Assembly: GCA_009739215.1 (NCBI GenBank)
Contig: VSJF01000001.1
Location: forward strand, 2,790,001 to 2,854,000
From: Floccularia luteovirens
Taxonomy: Eukaryota; Basidiomycota; Agaricomycetes; Agaricales; Squamanitaceae
Direction of reading: 5' to 3'
DNA: 64,000 bases
The position numbers were made by a program, and so were the translations under genes. The notes under the pieces are model-generated. The model made no database searches and had not been told where the DNA came from. It saw nothing but the letters and a program-made list of their open reading frames with translations. This document shows, in pieces, positions 25,301-37,986 of this stretch (its first letter is position 1; each line of letters opens with the position of its first letter).

Positions 25301-27588
25301 AGCCAAGATACTTATCAGTTTGTCTTGCGTTCCCCTGTCAACTCCATAGACTTTGATCTCATCGTTGGAGTCCCACATTTGTGCAATACATAGGGCAGTC
25401 CATTGTCGTAACAGGAAATCCGGTTCTTCTAGTCGATCATAACAATTGTCAAATACTCTTTCACTCCAACAAGCTGCCTGGCCATGGGGAAAGTCTCGTG
25501 AAATAGCGGCTAGAATAAAAGAGCACATAGCCTTGTGTTCGGAACTGTTCGGTAGCACTTCGTCGTTCTTGAGTCCTAAGACAGTTGAAAAATACTTGTA
25601 TCCTTGTGTGTTGTAAAGATCAGTTTGAACTGATGGGTCTACTGCTAATATTCTCGCCCAAATAAATATTAACACAGGGCGAAGGTCTTGCCCAGCTGCT
25701 TGAAGGAGTTTCGATATGTATGGGAAGATCCCAATGGTGAGAACAAGGTGAACAGCCCAAGGTCCAAGGTCAACAAATTGAGACAGTAGAATTAGTGCCC
25801 GTAGGCGATGAGGTTGCGACAATAAAACTTGAAGAACAATAGGCAGCTGATCAGGAGGCTTCCTTGGGACTAAATGATGATCCGTTAGGCCATTGTATTC
25901 CAGCGTGGGGTTAATGATGTCTGGTGAAGATTTGTCCCCAGAAGGAGGCAAAGACATAGGCCCTCGTTTGGTAAGCGCCGATCCTCCTCTGGATATCCAA
26001 ACTTCAAAAGCGGTGAGCTGATCTGCGAAGAACCGACTTGGTATATACACATAAGGTTTGTCACTTGCTGTGCGAGTCATGGGTGAGGGATCCGGACGGA
26101 TCGTCTGGCCGATCCTACCCGGTTTAGTTCCAATAGATGATAATGCACTGCCACTAGTCTTCGAACCGTCGGGTGGCTTGAAAAGAAGTTCAGGTAGTTG
26201 ACGAAGACAGGTATCTACCGCTAAGTCCCACGTAGCCCATAGGGGGTGGGTATTGGTGGGCGGCAAAGGGGGATATGTGTGGGGAGTGCAATGATAGTTT
26301 TTCATGATTCGTTCTGCCAACAAAAAGTTACGGAACAATGATGCGATGAGAAGATCACAACGATAAAGCCTTGTAAATATGTCGCGAGAGAAAGTTGTCC
26401 AAGCTATTGTATCGGTGATTGCCGTAAAAATCCAGTTGAGTTCTCCAAGAGGAGTACGTCGATCCTTCAGGTCGCCAGGTAGTTGCATAACCATGTCAGC
26501 TGTGATGTTATTAGGTAGCTGATGATTCATTATGAAGAAGCGCAGAGCAATGTCAATGGGAGAGGTGAGGCAAGATGTAAAAACGTCAGCCGGCAGCTCG
26601 GGACAAGATGGAAGTTGTTCATTGGAACCACATGCAGCAAGTTGAAGCGAGTTCATGAGGGGTTGAGTTCCATCTACATACCCACCATGCATCATATTGA
26701 CCTCGTGATCACGGCGTTCTGCAAATGTATTGAAGTTTTGAAGGAGGTGACCAGCTGCAGAGCAGTCCCAAATATAAACTCCTGGAGAGCCCAACCATCC
26801 TTGAACCTCCTGAAGAGACACAGGAATATATTGAGTATAATTTCTGTTGAAACACCAAAGTTCTCCACTGGCAGTAGGTTTAGGAACACCATGGCCATTA
26901 TAGTAAAAGAGAATTGCATCCTCCTTTGCTTGCTTGCGAAGAGTTTGACAGAAACGACGTAAATCTTCTAGGGATGGATCTAATATTGGTTTATATGTGA
27001 TTTTTAGGCTTAGCCCTTCAAATTGGTGCTGAAGGTTTGTTCCGATTGCTTCAAGAGCTTTATGAGAGGGCATTGTATGAGGATCGACCCAACACTCCAA
27101 GACAGCGCACGGATTTGTTTTGATCACATCTGGGGGGTCTACATCAATATTGAGGCAAAGCACCAATGCAGCATTTGCTGTTTTTAGTTTCCCCGGTGCA
27201 GAACCACGCCATGGCACAGGTTTAGAAGACCACGGAGGACCTGGAGTTGGATTGCCGCATGTCAGATGGCGCTTAGCGGACCAATACGGAATTGGGGGTG
27301 CTGCCTCGGGAAGAGTTTCTGTGGAACCATTGATGCGTCTCTCTGGACTGGGACCATTATTTCTTTGATTTCGAACTTTCACAGAAGGTTCTGAGCGCGA
27401 TGCTGACCGGTGCCCACGTTCCGTATCTGAATCCGAACTATGGGTCCCCACCCTTGAATTTGAGCCATTTGACCTAGGTCCTGGGCCTGGAGATGTTTAG
27501 AAAACTTACACAGCGACTTAACATGCTTACCTGGAGCAAAGCGTGGACCCTTCCGCACTGTCTGGGGTTGTGGCTCAGTTCCAACCAT
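22379..27588 (-). CDS. KOG1: Raptor homologue, TORC1 scaffold subunit (Kog1/Mip1)
   Basis: Ten exons on the minus strand: 27588-27531, 27486-23969, 23910-23802, 23757-23628, 23577-23453, 23398-23181, 23129-22912, 22853-22731, 22673-22462 and 22407-22379. They sum to 4740 nt, 1579 codons plus stop, matching the family. The N-terminal caspase-like (RNC) domain shows AILFYYNGHGVPKPTASGEL and GVYIWDCSAAGHLLQNF. HEAT-like repeats follow (around SQPHRLRALILLSQFVDLG), then a Ser/Pro-rich loop of about 200 residues. The WD40 propeller in the small 3' exons contains ISVWDWS, VIKVWDAQ and VKLWDLRG. Raptor recruits substrates such as S6-kinase-type AGC kinases to TOR and senses nutrient input at the vacuole or lysosome. 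The protein ends GCKLV after a 29-nt final exon. The gene is divergent from dynactin p150, with start codons about 400 bp apart. Confidence 0.95.
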
Positions 27589-27994
27589 CCTCTCTCGCTT
27601 CTATGCGGCAAATTTGTCCGACCAACCTATGGGAGGTATATTTAAGTACTTGTGTCTTCAGTGGGAATCTATGTGTGTTATAACAAACGCTGCTCTTAAA
27701 AGGTAAGAGATAAGCAGACCAGAATGAACCAGTTGATGGTATCTATATCAGCGTTCAGAAAGCTGGAGCAGAGACATAAAGCAGCCAGAAAAGACCGCGT
27801 TTGAGGGAGAAAGCTAAGTCTGATGACGAAGAGCAAAGCTTGTGTCAATCAATCAAAACAAAGTCGCGTTCGTCTCTCATTATGTCCATTTGACGACTGC
27901 CTCTTTGCAACCACATATCCTAACTGTTACCCTACTTCCTTAGAACTAAGGCGGGTGGTGGTCCTTATCAATATCAATCGCGACAGGCGGTGAT
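27589..27994. promoter_or_regulatory. shared upstream region between Raptor and p150Glued
   Basis: This 406-bp interval separates two divergent start codons (27588 minus, 27995 plus). It must contain both promoters and both 5' leaders. I see no clear TATA box at a standard distance and no recognisable factor site. A bidirectional promoter is likely from the spacing alone. Confidence 0.6.
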
Positions 27995-30900
27995 ATGGAT
28001 CCCGCACTAGGAACAATAGTCTCGATACCTCAAGGACGAGGTGTCGTCAGGTTTTCTGGACCAACTTCATTCTCGACAGGGAAGTGGGTTGGTGTAGAAT
28101 TGTACGAAGCCAACGGGAAAAATGATGGCTCGGTTCAGGGAGTATCATACTTCAATTGCAAACCGAATTATGGTGTTTTCGTTCGTCAAAGTCAGATAAA
28201 AGGAACTCATGGTTCAGAATTGGAAACGATTACTGCGGTAAGTCTAATATTGTTTATAGACCTAGAATCTGCTATTTATTCCTCACAGAAACCTAGGCCT
28301 GCACTTGGTCACCAACGTACGCCTAGCACAGGTTTATTGAAAGCAAATTCTCTGAAAAGCCCTTCTTCGTCATCGAATGCCTCTCGCGCTGGTAGTCCAT
28401 TGAAAGTGCTTGCAAATCCGCTCTCCCCATCAGCGACCCGACTTACGAGGCCTCTCGGTACCATTTCTCCGACGAAACGGACCCCATCCCTAAACTTACA
28501 ACCCCGTAAATCACTTTCCACTCGACAGTCACCCGCGCAGGATTCTTCTGCACCAGAGAGTCCCAATTCCCGTGATACAGACTTACCAGCGCGTCTACAT
28601 GCTACTTCGTCTATTGCACCAGCACCTGCTCAGACGAGCTCACCTTTGAGTCTACCCCTCAATACATTCTCTCCTCCTCATATCAAGTCTCAAATAAATG
28701 TTCTTCCTGCAACCCCTACTGCAAAACCTCAATCCCGATCGCCGTCGCCTTCTAATGATATCAACTCGGTAAATACAATAATATATATATTCATGCAGTA
28801 ATTAACTGTATTCGTAGAAAATGCAAGATGATCAAGAACTTCAAGAACTACGGGCAAAGATTCGTGTATTGGAGGCGAAACGAGCAGATGATTCAAGACA
28901 CGTACGGGAACTTGAGACGCGTCTCTCCGAAGCGGAGTCGTTTGTTGCCTTACGTCCTAAATTGCAAGCAAAGTTGAACTCCCAACAAACTGAACTCATA
29001 GCCACCCGCAGAGAATTGGCGGATATACAGCAGATGTCTCAACTTGCAGAAAGTAGAGTTCTAGATGCACAAGAACAGTTAGAGATGGCTATGTTAGATA
29101 AGGAAGTTGCGGAAGAGAAGGCCGAGTTGGCTCAAACCGAGTTAGATGAATTGAAGGAGAAACTTGCCATCATTGAGGTAGAAATGAACGTCATGAAAGG
29201 AGACGATTGTAAGTGCAGACGGCTACAGCTCGTTTTGATACTTATGCATGCACAGCTGAAGAAGAAAGTACACCTGCAAAGGATTCCTTAGCCTATATTC
29301 AGTTAGAGAAGCATAATGAACGACTCAAAGAAGCTCTCATTAGGTACGATGGCTCTTGTTACTACTTGAAACATTGCTCATATAGATATTAGGCTTCGAG
29401 ATATGACACAAGAAACAGAACAAGAACATCGCAAGCGGATTGCTGAAATGGAGAAAGACATTGTTGGAATTGATGAACTCCAGTGTATGTTGGACTACAC
29501 AGGAATTGTCATTCTGTCTAATTGTTTTGCAGCTCAATATGAGGAGTCTCTGATCAAACTTTCTAATGCCGAAACTCAAATCGAGGATCTGAAAGTACAA
29601 CTCGATGATGCCTTGGGAGCAGAAGAGATGCTCGTTCAACTTACTGAGCGAAATCTGATGTTGGGAGAAGTAAGTTACGCTATACATCTCATCAGATTTT
29701 CTCACTGAGGTCTTTCTCCAGAAAATAGAAGAAATGCGCATTACAATCGAGGATCTGGAAGCCCTCAAAGAGTTGAACGATGAGCTAGAGGAGAACCATA
29801 TTGAGACCGAGAAACAGCTTCAAGATGATCTCAGTAAGCTCTTCGATATTAATTATTCCGATATATATAACACCCGGCGTAGATGCTAAGGACACTCAAA
29901 TTCACGACCAGTCTCGTAAAATAGAGGCTTTGGAAGTGACTTGCCAAGACCTTGACGGAACTATCTTACAATTTAGAGAACTCGTCTTACAGCTACAAAG
30001 GTTCTTATACGACAAAGTTGAAAAACTCCAGATGTTAACTATTCTACAGTGATCTAGATACCTTGCGGACGCAGACACAAACAGCTCAACATGAATCGGC
30101 CACGGCAGCATCACAATCTGCCGCAATGATGTCACTGAATCTCAAGTTACAATCTTCAGCTTCGAAGAACCAAGCGAGGAACATCGAACTCGAGGTCAAA
30201 AAATTGGAAGCAAGAGAAGCAAGAGAGCTTTTGGACATCGTACAGGTATTTTATGTGGACATTCTATTTTGAAAATATACTGAATATACGCAGCCCTATC
30301 TACCGCAATTATACATTGATTCGGATAGTGATGCAACCAGCTGTTATCTCTTATTCCGACGTCTGGCATACAAAGCAGACCTAATCAATAACATAGTTGC
30401 CCAAGTGCACAACCTTCCTGATGCGCTTAATGGGAACGTTTCCGAAGTACTTGTTGGAGTTTGTGAGGTATGTGCCATCAATCAACATACCAAGTGGTAT
30501 GCCTCACATTTCGACATAGATGAGAGGTCCGCTTATCTGGGTTATCGACACTGTGCAAACGTTTTGCAGCAGTTCTTCGCCGTTGTGATGTAGAAACGTT
30601 CTTGAATATTGGGCGCATATACCCTGAGATAGCACCGCTTGAGAAACGTATCGACATGCACATAGACTTACTCCGCAGAGACGAATTCCGCGATATGGAG
30701 TGTGTTAGTGACGTTGCCAAGTGAGTATAAAACTAAGTTTTCTTTGAAGTATTTCTAAACCCTTTTTCAGAATCCAAGCACAATTCGATCACCTTGCGGA
30801 TACTTACTTCGATGGATTTGATCACGACTTATCTGAGCGTGAACTTGGTTACGTGATGTCCTTCGACCATGATTTAGATATGTTTACTGCATCTGTTGGA

Positions 30901-32583
30901 CTTACGAAAACTTCCATTGCGGCCATCGTTCAGGATGAAGGTCAGTTTCTACTTTCTCTCAATTGAATATGATCTCAATAAATGCATTCAGACGCTGTTT
31001 TGGATATGGGTGATCACGACATAGATAGCGAACTTTTCACTCCTTTGCAAACCCTTTTAGACCAGTGTAAAAGCACTAAGACCTTATCAAAGTAAGCTAT
31101 CTTGTTCCTGTCTACCTTGCCATGATTGATAAATTATATGCAGGAAACTTACCAAACGTTTGGAAGATCTTTCCTATGACGCTGCTGCTTTGAAGCCACA
31201 CCTGATTCCTCAAATGAAGGCATTGAACAACTCAGTAGCGGAGTTCGTGAATTTTGGGATTTCTGTTCGTATTCTCTTGATTAAAAACCTGTGTTTTATC
31301 TCAACCACATCTAAGGTGGCACAACAAATAATGCCTCATTTGAGTGATGTTCGGAGCTCCAAGTCTTCATTCAAGCTGGCAACTGTTCTGGATGTCGTGA
31401 AGCAGACTGCGTTTTCGACTGTAGCAAAGGGCATCAAAAACAATGTCTCCCTTTGGGAAACAATTAGTACATGTTTAACCCAACTCGTGGAAGAAGGGAA
31501 TCAACTATTGCCTTCGATGCTCGAAACAGAAAATGTCTTCAAAGGTTTGGACCCATTATTTTTCCAATATCTGCGTTTCTGACCACCATATATAGTTACT
31601 GGAGTAGCACCTTGGGTAACGAGAGTTCAAGAGGTTAAAGCAGCTCTAGCAGTCAATGTTGAAGCAGAGAGGACAGTCGCTCAACTTAACGACGAAATGC
31701 AAGGACTAGCCCGTAGCTTGAGAGCCAAAGATCAAAGTATACAAGAATCTGCAGTCAAAATCGAACTCATGGAACGACGATTGCAAGCTGTTAAGAAGCA
31801 AGCTGATACGATCTCGGAACTTGAAGGCGAACTCTCCAAGGCTAGGAAGCAAGAGCGTGCCTATGAAGAAGCCATGGAGCAGCTTCAAGCTGATTTGGAT
31901 ACGCTCGAACAAGACAATGTGAAATTGAAAACGTTGACTGCCGGACAAGAGCGACAACGTATGTCCATTTTCCGAATTAACTCACGCAAATTGCTAACTG
32001 TCATCCAGCTACGGGCGCACAACCAGCAGAGTTAGAGGCCATACCCAATGAAGCTAGTTTCGAAACTTCCTATCTCATAGAACAAGTGAGTTGTTAAACG
32101 CGTCTTTGTATAGAACTTATCCTGATATCCTTACCCTAGATTGATGCCCTTCGTGGCACCGTCCGGTATCTCCGAACTGAGAATTCGTACTTACGAGGAC
32201 AAGATTTATTGCGAGAAATCGAGTCCCTACCACCGCTACCAGTGATCGCAGATTCTACATCTCGCACTACAACACCTCCACTCGATCCTTCAGGCATATC
32301 TGATACTGATGACTCCGACTCAGAGTCACCCAGACCCCCAGTCACTTTGCGGAATCTGGCGACAGAGACAAAGGTGCTTTATCGTGACGTTATAAAATTC
32401 TCTTCCTCTCCGCGTGTAGTGGATCTTTCCGCTTTGCATGCAAAGAGAGCGGAGGCTAAAACAGGAAAGGTTTGGTTACCTAAAAAGAAAATGCCAGCAC
32501 ACCAGGTTTGGGAACGCAAAATGCAAGCAGAGAATTTAAGCAGACGGGTCCAGGGTCTTTTGGAGAGAGCCAGCGCTCTTTGA
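27995..32583 (+). CDS. NIP100: dynactin large subunit p150Glued (CAP-Gly and coiled coil)
   Basis: The gene is built from many exons; the first are 27995-28237, 28289-28768 and 28818-29208, and the last ends at TGA 32581-32583. The N-terminal CAP-Gly domain (about residues 5-70) contains [20 protein letters not shown], the signature GKNDGSVQG and the [10 protein letters not shown] end that bind tubulin and EB1 tails. A Ser/Pro/Thr-rich basic region of about 170 residues follows. A long coiled coil comes next ([49 protein letters not shown]), then the dynactin-specific domain ([20 protein letters not shown]) and a second coiled coil. Total length is about 1250-1300 residues. In the exon beginning near 30534 the acceptor is a few bases further on than the first AG; the frame ([13 protein letters not shown]) decides it. 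p150 links dynein to microtubules and cargo and is needed for nuclear migration in hyphae. The frame is intact throughout. Confidence 0.93.
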
Positions 32584-32970
32584 AACTTATTAAATTTATT
32601 TGATAGTAATTTATACCACTTGCTTTCCCTTTGGGCACCTAATACACATATATTTACAAACGTAGATACCACCCATAATCTAGTAGTTCTTATTCGTCCA
32701 ACTACACTGCACTCCTGATCATTGATGATAAGGGTCCGGTCTTTCCAAATATGTACAAACAGAATAACCGCCACCAGGAGAAAGACTCCGAAAGAGACAT
32801 CTGCCGATATACCGCCACTGTACACTACAAACGCGACATTTGCAGCTCAGCCACCAGCTGGCAGCTATAGGCACCTGACAGGGAACGGGTGGAGACTCAA
32901 TTGACTCGACAGGCTTAGGATTTTATTGCTTTTGGTTCCGGTCTGTCATTACAATTTAACGACTCATATC
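32584..32970. other. intergenic region
   Basis: About 390 bp between the dynactin stop and the start of the next plus-strand gene. It should hold the p150 3' UTR and the promoter of the C2H2 gene. Nothing else is seen. Confidence 0.5.
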
Positions 32971-34557
32971 ATGGTTAGAACAAATCATACAGAACCTGTG
33001 AGTGCCCGGCATCATAATAAAATTAATCTTCTACCTGAACTCGAGTCTTGGGATTTTATAGTCAGAAGGCAAAAAAGACACGATTAAGAAGGTGGTTGCC
33101 GTAAAGAAAAAGGCGGTTACGACTGGGGTATGGCCTTGTAAGATTAATGGCTGCAATAAACAATTTGCGCGTGAGGCAGACTTGAAAAGGCACCAAAGGA
33201 CTACCAAGTTGCATTCTATGCCCGGTTTGTTCGTCCGATATCCTTGTTTCGATGTATCTGTTCTTGACATCACCACCCCCCTTTCTATAGCTCATGTCCC
33301 CAATGTGACGCCACTTTTACCCGTGTACGTCCTTTGAGCATATAATCATACGTCATGAACTAACAATCGAGTATTATTAGACTGATGCTTTGAGACGGCA
33401 CCAGAAATCAAGGTATGGTACACTGCCTTGATATAAACCGGAAGTAACGAGCGTAACTGTCTCTTTGGATAGGCATAATGGTATTGTTATCGAGCCGGCG
33501 GAAGCAGGAAAGAAGGACGCTGAGGACGAGGCCAGGTCTTCAGAATCGCAGTCACGTAGTCGTAGTGGAACACCTTCAACTAAGGGTAAAGAAAGAGTAG
33601 TTGGTTCATCACAACCAACCGCCCCTGGTGGTCCTTCCAGCTATTATCGTCAACACACAGCGACAACGTCTGGTATGTACACCATGTTCCGTAAAGATCC
33701 GTATAGTGACAATGATAACTAGCATACATTCCGCCTCGACCCCAGCCCATTTCACAGTATTCACACATCGGGCTTCCCACTTCTTCGACACGACTGAACT
33801 CAGCTACAAACTGGGGTTTTCCACATCCATGGCCCAACAATGCCTCGACAGTTGGCTATCATCCTGTACCTATGTATTACAACTCGCCCCACTATCGACA
33901 GAATGGCAGTGCTATTCAATCCCAACCATCGACCTCTCCAACCGGATCAGGTGGTGGTCCAAATATTGGTGGTGATCCGTCCAGTACAAGGGTGTCACGA
34001 GCATCCACCACTTCAAATGATTCTACTCTGCCTGCGATCGACCCACATCTGGATACATCTACCCAGCTGACAGCAAAAGATATCGCAGCTGCAATGGCAG
34101 CAGTCTTGAAAGGAACAAGCGTAGAATCTCATTCGTCAGATGGAACACCTCCCAAAGAAATTGACCATGATTATCGTGTTGACATCACCAAAGACAAGTC
34201 GGAGAAGTTACCAGATTCTATTGGTGACGAAGCTAGAAACGACGTTGTTTCAGAGAGAAATATTGGTCTAATATCTGGAACATTGTCTATGGATAATAAA
34301 ATGGATAGTATGCATGGATATGGTTCCGTTCTTCAACGGCCAGAACCAATGGAACACATGCTCACTGAAGATGGCGAACCAATGTTGAATCCTGGTGAGT
34401 ATCTCTTGTGATATCTCCCCTCACATCGCTAAATTCGCCATAACCCCTTCACTAGCTGAACTTTTGACTCAGGTTAGTCTTCACTAGGATTAAGATTACT
34501 ACTCGCATCATTGACGCTTATCCTTAGGAGTCGCTTGCATCCCCACCACCCTCATGA
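32971..34557 (+). CDS. C2H2 zinc-finger protein (unrelated to the Msn2-type pair)
   Basis: The ATG at 32971 opens a 27-nt exon that splices in phase 0 to a basic stretch (KKDTIKKVVAVKKKA). The first finger reads CKINGCNKQFAREADLKRHQ and the second CPQCDATFTRTDALRRHQ, the latter assembled across three exons. For the second finger only the GTTCGT donor preserves frame, giving HSMPGFSCPQC. The remaining 330 or so residues are low-complexity, with Ser-Arg repeats (QSRSRSGTP), a Pro/Tyr/Gly-rich middle and a conserved-looking helix (LTAKDIAAAMAAVLKG). Two tiny exons at the end add AELLTQ and ESLASPPPS before TGA 34555-34557. It is probably a nuclear DNA-binding regulator of a type common in basidiomycetes. 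Target unknown. Both fingers are complete. Confidence 0.78.
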
Positions 34558-34943
34558 CACGGGATATCCAGAGGATTTCCTAATTTGCATTTGTGCTTAT
34601 TGGCGTATCATTTTTCTATATATATAATTGACTCACATCTACGAATCGTCACGCTCAACGAAGACATTGAACAATGTATTATACCACAAACTTTTATAGG
34701 ATTCATGGCATAATTTAGATTACTTACCCAGCAATGGTTTTATTTTGGTTTATTAAGTAATTTGAATCAGGAGTGCGAAACTCTGTTTTCTTGATATTTG
34801 ACCTATGTATACATTCGCGAAGGTAGTGGTAGGTGAATCATAATGAGGAGAAACAGCTAAACTCTTTGAGTGCCGGGGTAGTCTCTGTTGAAGGTTACCA
34901 CGAAATAAGAATCCATGATGTGGATGGTGGGATATAGAGCTTT
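34558..34943. other. convergent intergenic region
   Basis: About 390 AT-rich bases between two converging genes. It should hold both 3' UTRs. No gene is seen. Confidence 0.5.
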
Positions 34944-36255
34944 TTAGATTATCTGAACTTTCGGCCACTGGTATTGCGGGCCGACCTAAAACAACGCCGT
35001 AAGTTAATCTCCACTATGGAAACCAGATTGTTTCACGTACCTGTTGCACACACATGCTACCCAAGGCATGTCCAGCTTGGACGCTTTCGTCAAGAGATTT
35101 TCCGGCAACAAGGGCACCAAGAAAACCTCCAGCAAACGCATCACCAGCACCATTTGTGTCTACAATTTGTTCGTCTGATAGTGCGTTGACAGAGAACCTT
35201 CTAGGGCTGTCGGGTTTGTCTGAAGTGACAACAATGGTTTCTTGAGCACCCTGAGTGAAGATAACAGTCCGAGGTTTGGATGCGTTGGATTTCGGAAGAA
35301 GGGCAATCGTCTTGGCAATTGCAGGGAGATCCTTGGGATCGGGGAGACCGTTTGCTTTAGCCCATGCTTCTGCTTCTGCTTCGTTACCAATGATAATGTC
35401 ACAATAAGGGATGATTTGTTGTAATTGTGCACCAAAGAATTGGGGGATGAAAGGAGCAGAGAAGTTTAGAATGAATGTCTATTTCGTAAGTATGATCAGT
35501 AACCATTGGTGAAAAATACTGAAACTTGATACCTTTCCTGCGGTTGCCACTGTAGAGCTGAGCTCCAGGACAATGGGAGTACCATGGGTCAAGAAGTATC
35601 CCTCGACATAGAAGTATTTTGCTCCTTCAATCAACGGTGCAACTTCGGGGGAAGAAAGATGAGACTGGTCGAATTTCTCTGCGCATCTCAGGGTGGTTAC
35701 TAGAGATCTAGATGCATTTGAGTGAGATGTGTACACTTTGAAGTGGTATGTCCCACCGATGATGTCCAGTGATTATCACCGCACATGCTCCAGTTTTTTC
35801 TCCCTTCTTTACTTGATAGACCTGATCAAGTCCTTCTCGTTTATTCGCTGCTTTCAATTGTTCCGCAAGTTCATCATCCCCAACGCATCCTGTATACACA
35901 ACAGATTTTGGAGGTAAGACATACTACACACAAGACAAGTGAGTCAGATGTATGAATTTGTGAACATGAAATGGGTCCTCACCGCAGCTCCACGAGCAGC
36001 ATTTTGAGCAGCCCCGCCAGCAACATATGTCACCGGATATTTTTGAACTAGTTCATCATAGCTAAAACAGTATCCTCAGCAGTTATCACTTGAAAAAATC
36101 AACGATGTTGCATACATGGGTGCATGTTTTTCTTCTGCCAAAATTGCATCATTGGCTTTTAGATCGTACTTTTTGAGCAGCTCTTCGCCCTTCGTGACTT
36201 GCATATCGAGCAGGGGGTTGCCCAAGCAGAAAAGCGAGTACGTAGATGTTGCCAT
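34944..36255 (-). CDS. ADO1: adenosine kinase (PfkB family)
   Basis: Several short exons run from ATG 36255 to TAA 34946-34944, about 345 residues. The N-terminus (YSLFCLGNPLLDMQV) is the usual first strand of adenosine kinases. VTYVAGGAAQNAARGAAYVL is the substrate-binding glycine region, YTGCVGDDELAEQLK follows, and the catalytic PfkB signature DTNGAGDAFAGGFLGALVAG holds the anion hole and the catalytic Asp. The last short exon encodes VGPQYQWPKVQII, the typical C-terminus. The enzyme phosphorylates adenosine to AMP with ATP. Removing adenosine also keeps the S-adenosylhomocysteine hydrolase reaction going forward, which supports methylation. It is divergent from the RCC1-repeat gene, with start codons about 413 bp apart. 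Confidence 0.95.
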
Positions 36256-36668
36256 TTTTCTTCGCTATGAAAAAGTTAATTGTCTGAGATAGAAGAGAAT
36301 GAAGAAGTGTGGTCTCACTTTCAATAACAAAGACAAAAATTATAAGCGATTGATAGATAAGATTATATATGTGATCTGATGGATAGCAGTTGTCTAGCCG
36401 AGATACTTGGATCAACATGGTCCGCTGGACGTACTACTAATTCTACGTCTCACGTTATTTCTTATTTCTACAGATTCAGTTCCAGACCGATATCTTTCAA
36501 ACTTGTGTCTACCAAATAGTCGTAGCTGGAACCATCAGACTACTGCACCATTCCAATGATTCCATACATATTTGTAAATTGGGAATGTAATTTATTTGGT
36601 GGAGTGTATACACTCAGGTACTGATCGATGCAGAGTATAAACAAGTAATAGAGAGTTCTGTATACCCA
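36256..36668. promoter_or_regulatory. shared upstream region between adenosine kinase and RCC1-repeat gene
   Basis: A 413-bp interval between divergent start codons. It must contain both promoters. No specific element is recognised. Confidence 0.5.
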
Positions 36669-37952
36669 ATGCTCACTCTCCTTTCTTCCGGCTCGAATGC
36701 TCATGGACAACTGGCTTCTGGATCCATCGACGATTCGCACACATTCACCCCTTGCACATTTTACGGTTTTCCACCAGGATGTCTACCTTCTGAAACTTCA
36801 CAAATTCTTAATATAGTATGTGGTGCAAATCACACACTGATATTACTCGAAGTGAGGAAAGAAGGAAGTGACCACAAAGACACAGAGATATGGGGCTGTG
36901 GAGACGGGTCGGTTGGACAACTGGGGAACGATTATCGATTTGCAGGGGATATTACTATCTTCCGCAAGATAGAACTCCCTCTATCTCAAAACGGTCTATC
37001 AGGATACAATTATAAGATGATAGCTGCTTCGTGGCAAACTAGCTACTTCGTTTTATCATGTCGCGGTCAAAGTGACGTCGTTCTATCTATCGGTTCGAAT
37101 GATTTTGGGGGTCTCGGTGTTGGAACATTGGAAGGAAATGGAAAGATGAAAGATGTGCCTTTCCATGTCGTCAAATTTGGCCATCTGGTTATCCATGATG
37201 TGCCACTTCCTAACCCAGTCGTCATCAATTCTTTGGCCGCTGGTCAGCACCATGTTGTCATTGATTTACAGGTGTCACTCATGGACGGTTCTCACAAAAG
37301 GGCTGTTGTTGGTTGGGGAACCGCCCGCCATGGTCAGCTAGGAGAAAATAATTGTAGCACATTTCATGCGTTACCCGCCATCTTATTTGCATCCAACTGG
37401 AACGATAGTGTTTCAATACCACCGGCATTAGGTTCACAGCACACAGTACTTCTTGGTCCATCTGGAGGAATTAGGGGCCTTGGCTCCAACCGTAAGAATC
37501 AACTCGAAGGTATCGAATTGTTCGAGCGCATACATAGTGTTGGTTGCACTTGGAATGGGACGTACATAATGACACTTAAAGATAATGCTATGGTCATGTT
37601 CTCCACCGGCAGTAGTTCTCATGGTCAACTTGGCCGCGTCGGTAATTTGGAAGCTATAGGCGCTATTGTTTTCCCAGAGGACCACACCTTGCAGACTTTC
37701 GCATGCGGAAGCGAACACGTCCTTGTTACCTTAGCTGCACCTCGGCCTTCAGAAAACGGTATAAATACAGGCGAGACCGTGGAGGTCTGGGGGTGGGGGT
37801 GGAATGAACACGGAAATTTGGGTGTTGGGAGAACTAAAGATGTATTCACTCCTGTAAGAATATGGCAGGGTGGGGATTATGACGTCAACCAGCAACCAGT
37901 AGGAATATGGGCAGGGGCAGGAACAAGTTGGATACTTTGTACAACATGCTAG
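36669..37952 (+). CDS. ATS1: RCC1-repeat protein, Ats1/Kti13-like
   Basis: A single intronless frame of 427 codons, unusual among its intron-rich neighbours. It contains RCC1-type blade motifs: GSNAHGQLASG at the N-terminus, GCGDGSVGQLGNDYRF, SIGSNDFGGLGVG, GWGTARHGQLGENN, GSSSHGQLGRVG and, at the end, WGWGWNEHGNLGVGRT. This series, and the ending in a Trp-rich last blade (GIWAGAGTSWIL), resembles fungal Ats1/Kti13. Kti13 pairs with Kti11/Dph3 and supports Elongator-dependent tRNA wobble-uridine modification and diphthamide synthesis; Ats1 was first named as an alpha-tubulin suppressor. The protein is somewhat longer than yeast Ats1 (about 333 residues). A generic RCC1-repeat protein is the alternative. 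The stop is only 34 bp from the stop of the convergent swi5 gene. Confidence 0.75.
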   Translation: MLTLLSSGSNAHGQLASGSIDDSHTFTPCTFYGFPPGCLPSETSQILNIVCGANHTLILLEVRKEGSDHKDTEIWGCGDGSVGQLGNDYRFAGDITIFRKIELPLSQNGLSGYNYKMIAASWQTSYFVLSCRGQSDVVLSIGSNDFGGLGVGTLEGNGKMKDVPFHVVKFGHLVIHDVPLPNPVVINSLAAGQHHVVIDLQVSLMDGSHKRAVVGWGTARHGQLGENNCSTFHALPAILFASNWNDSVSIPPALGSQHTVLLGPSGGIRGLGSNRKNQLEGIELFERIHSVGCTWNGTYIMTLKDNAMVMFSTGSSSHGQLGRVGNLEAIGAIVFPEDHTLQTFACGSEHVLVTLAAPRPSENGINTGETVEVWGWGWNEHGNLGVGRTKDVFTPVRIWQGGDYDVNQQPVGIWAGAGTSWILCTTC

Positions 37953-37986
37953 GTGGAAGAGCGAATATACGTTAATAGAGGAGGAA

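Noticed and set aside
26522..26962. 146-codon plus-strand frame
   Set aside because: It is fully antisense to the Raptor caspase-like domain, whose minus-strand frame is unambiguous.
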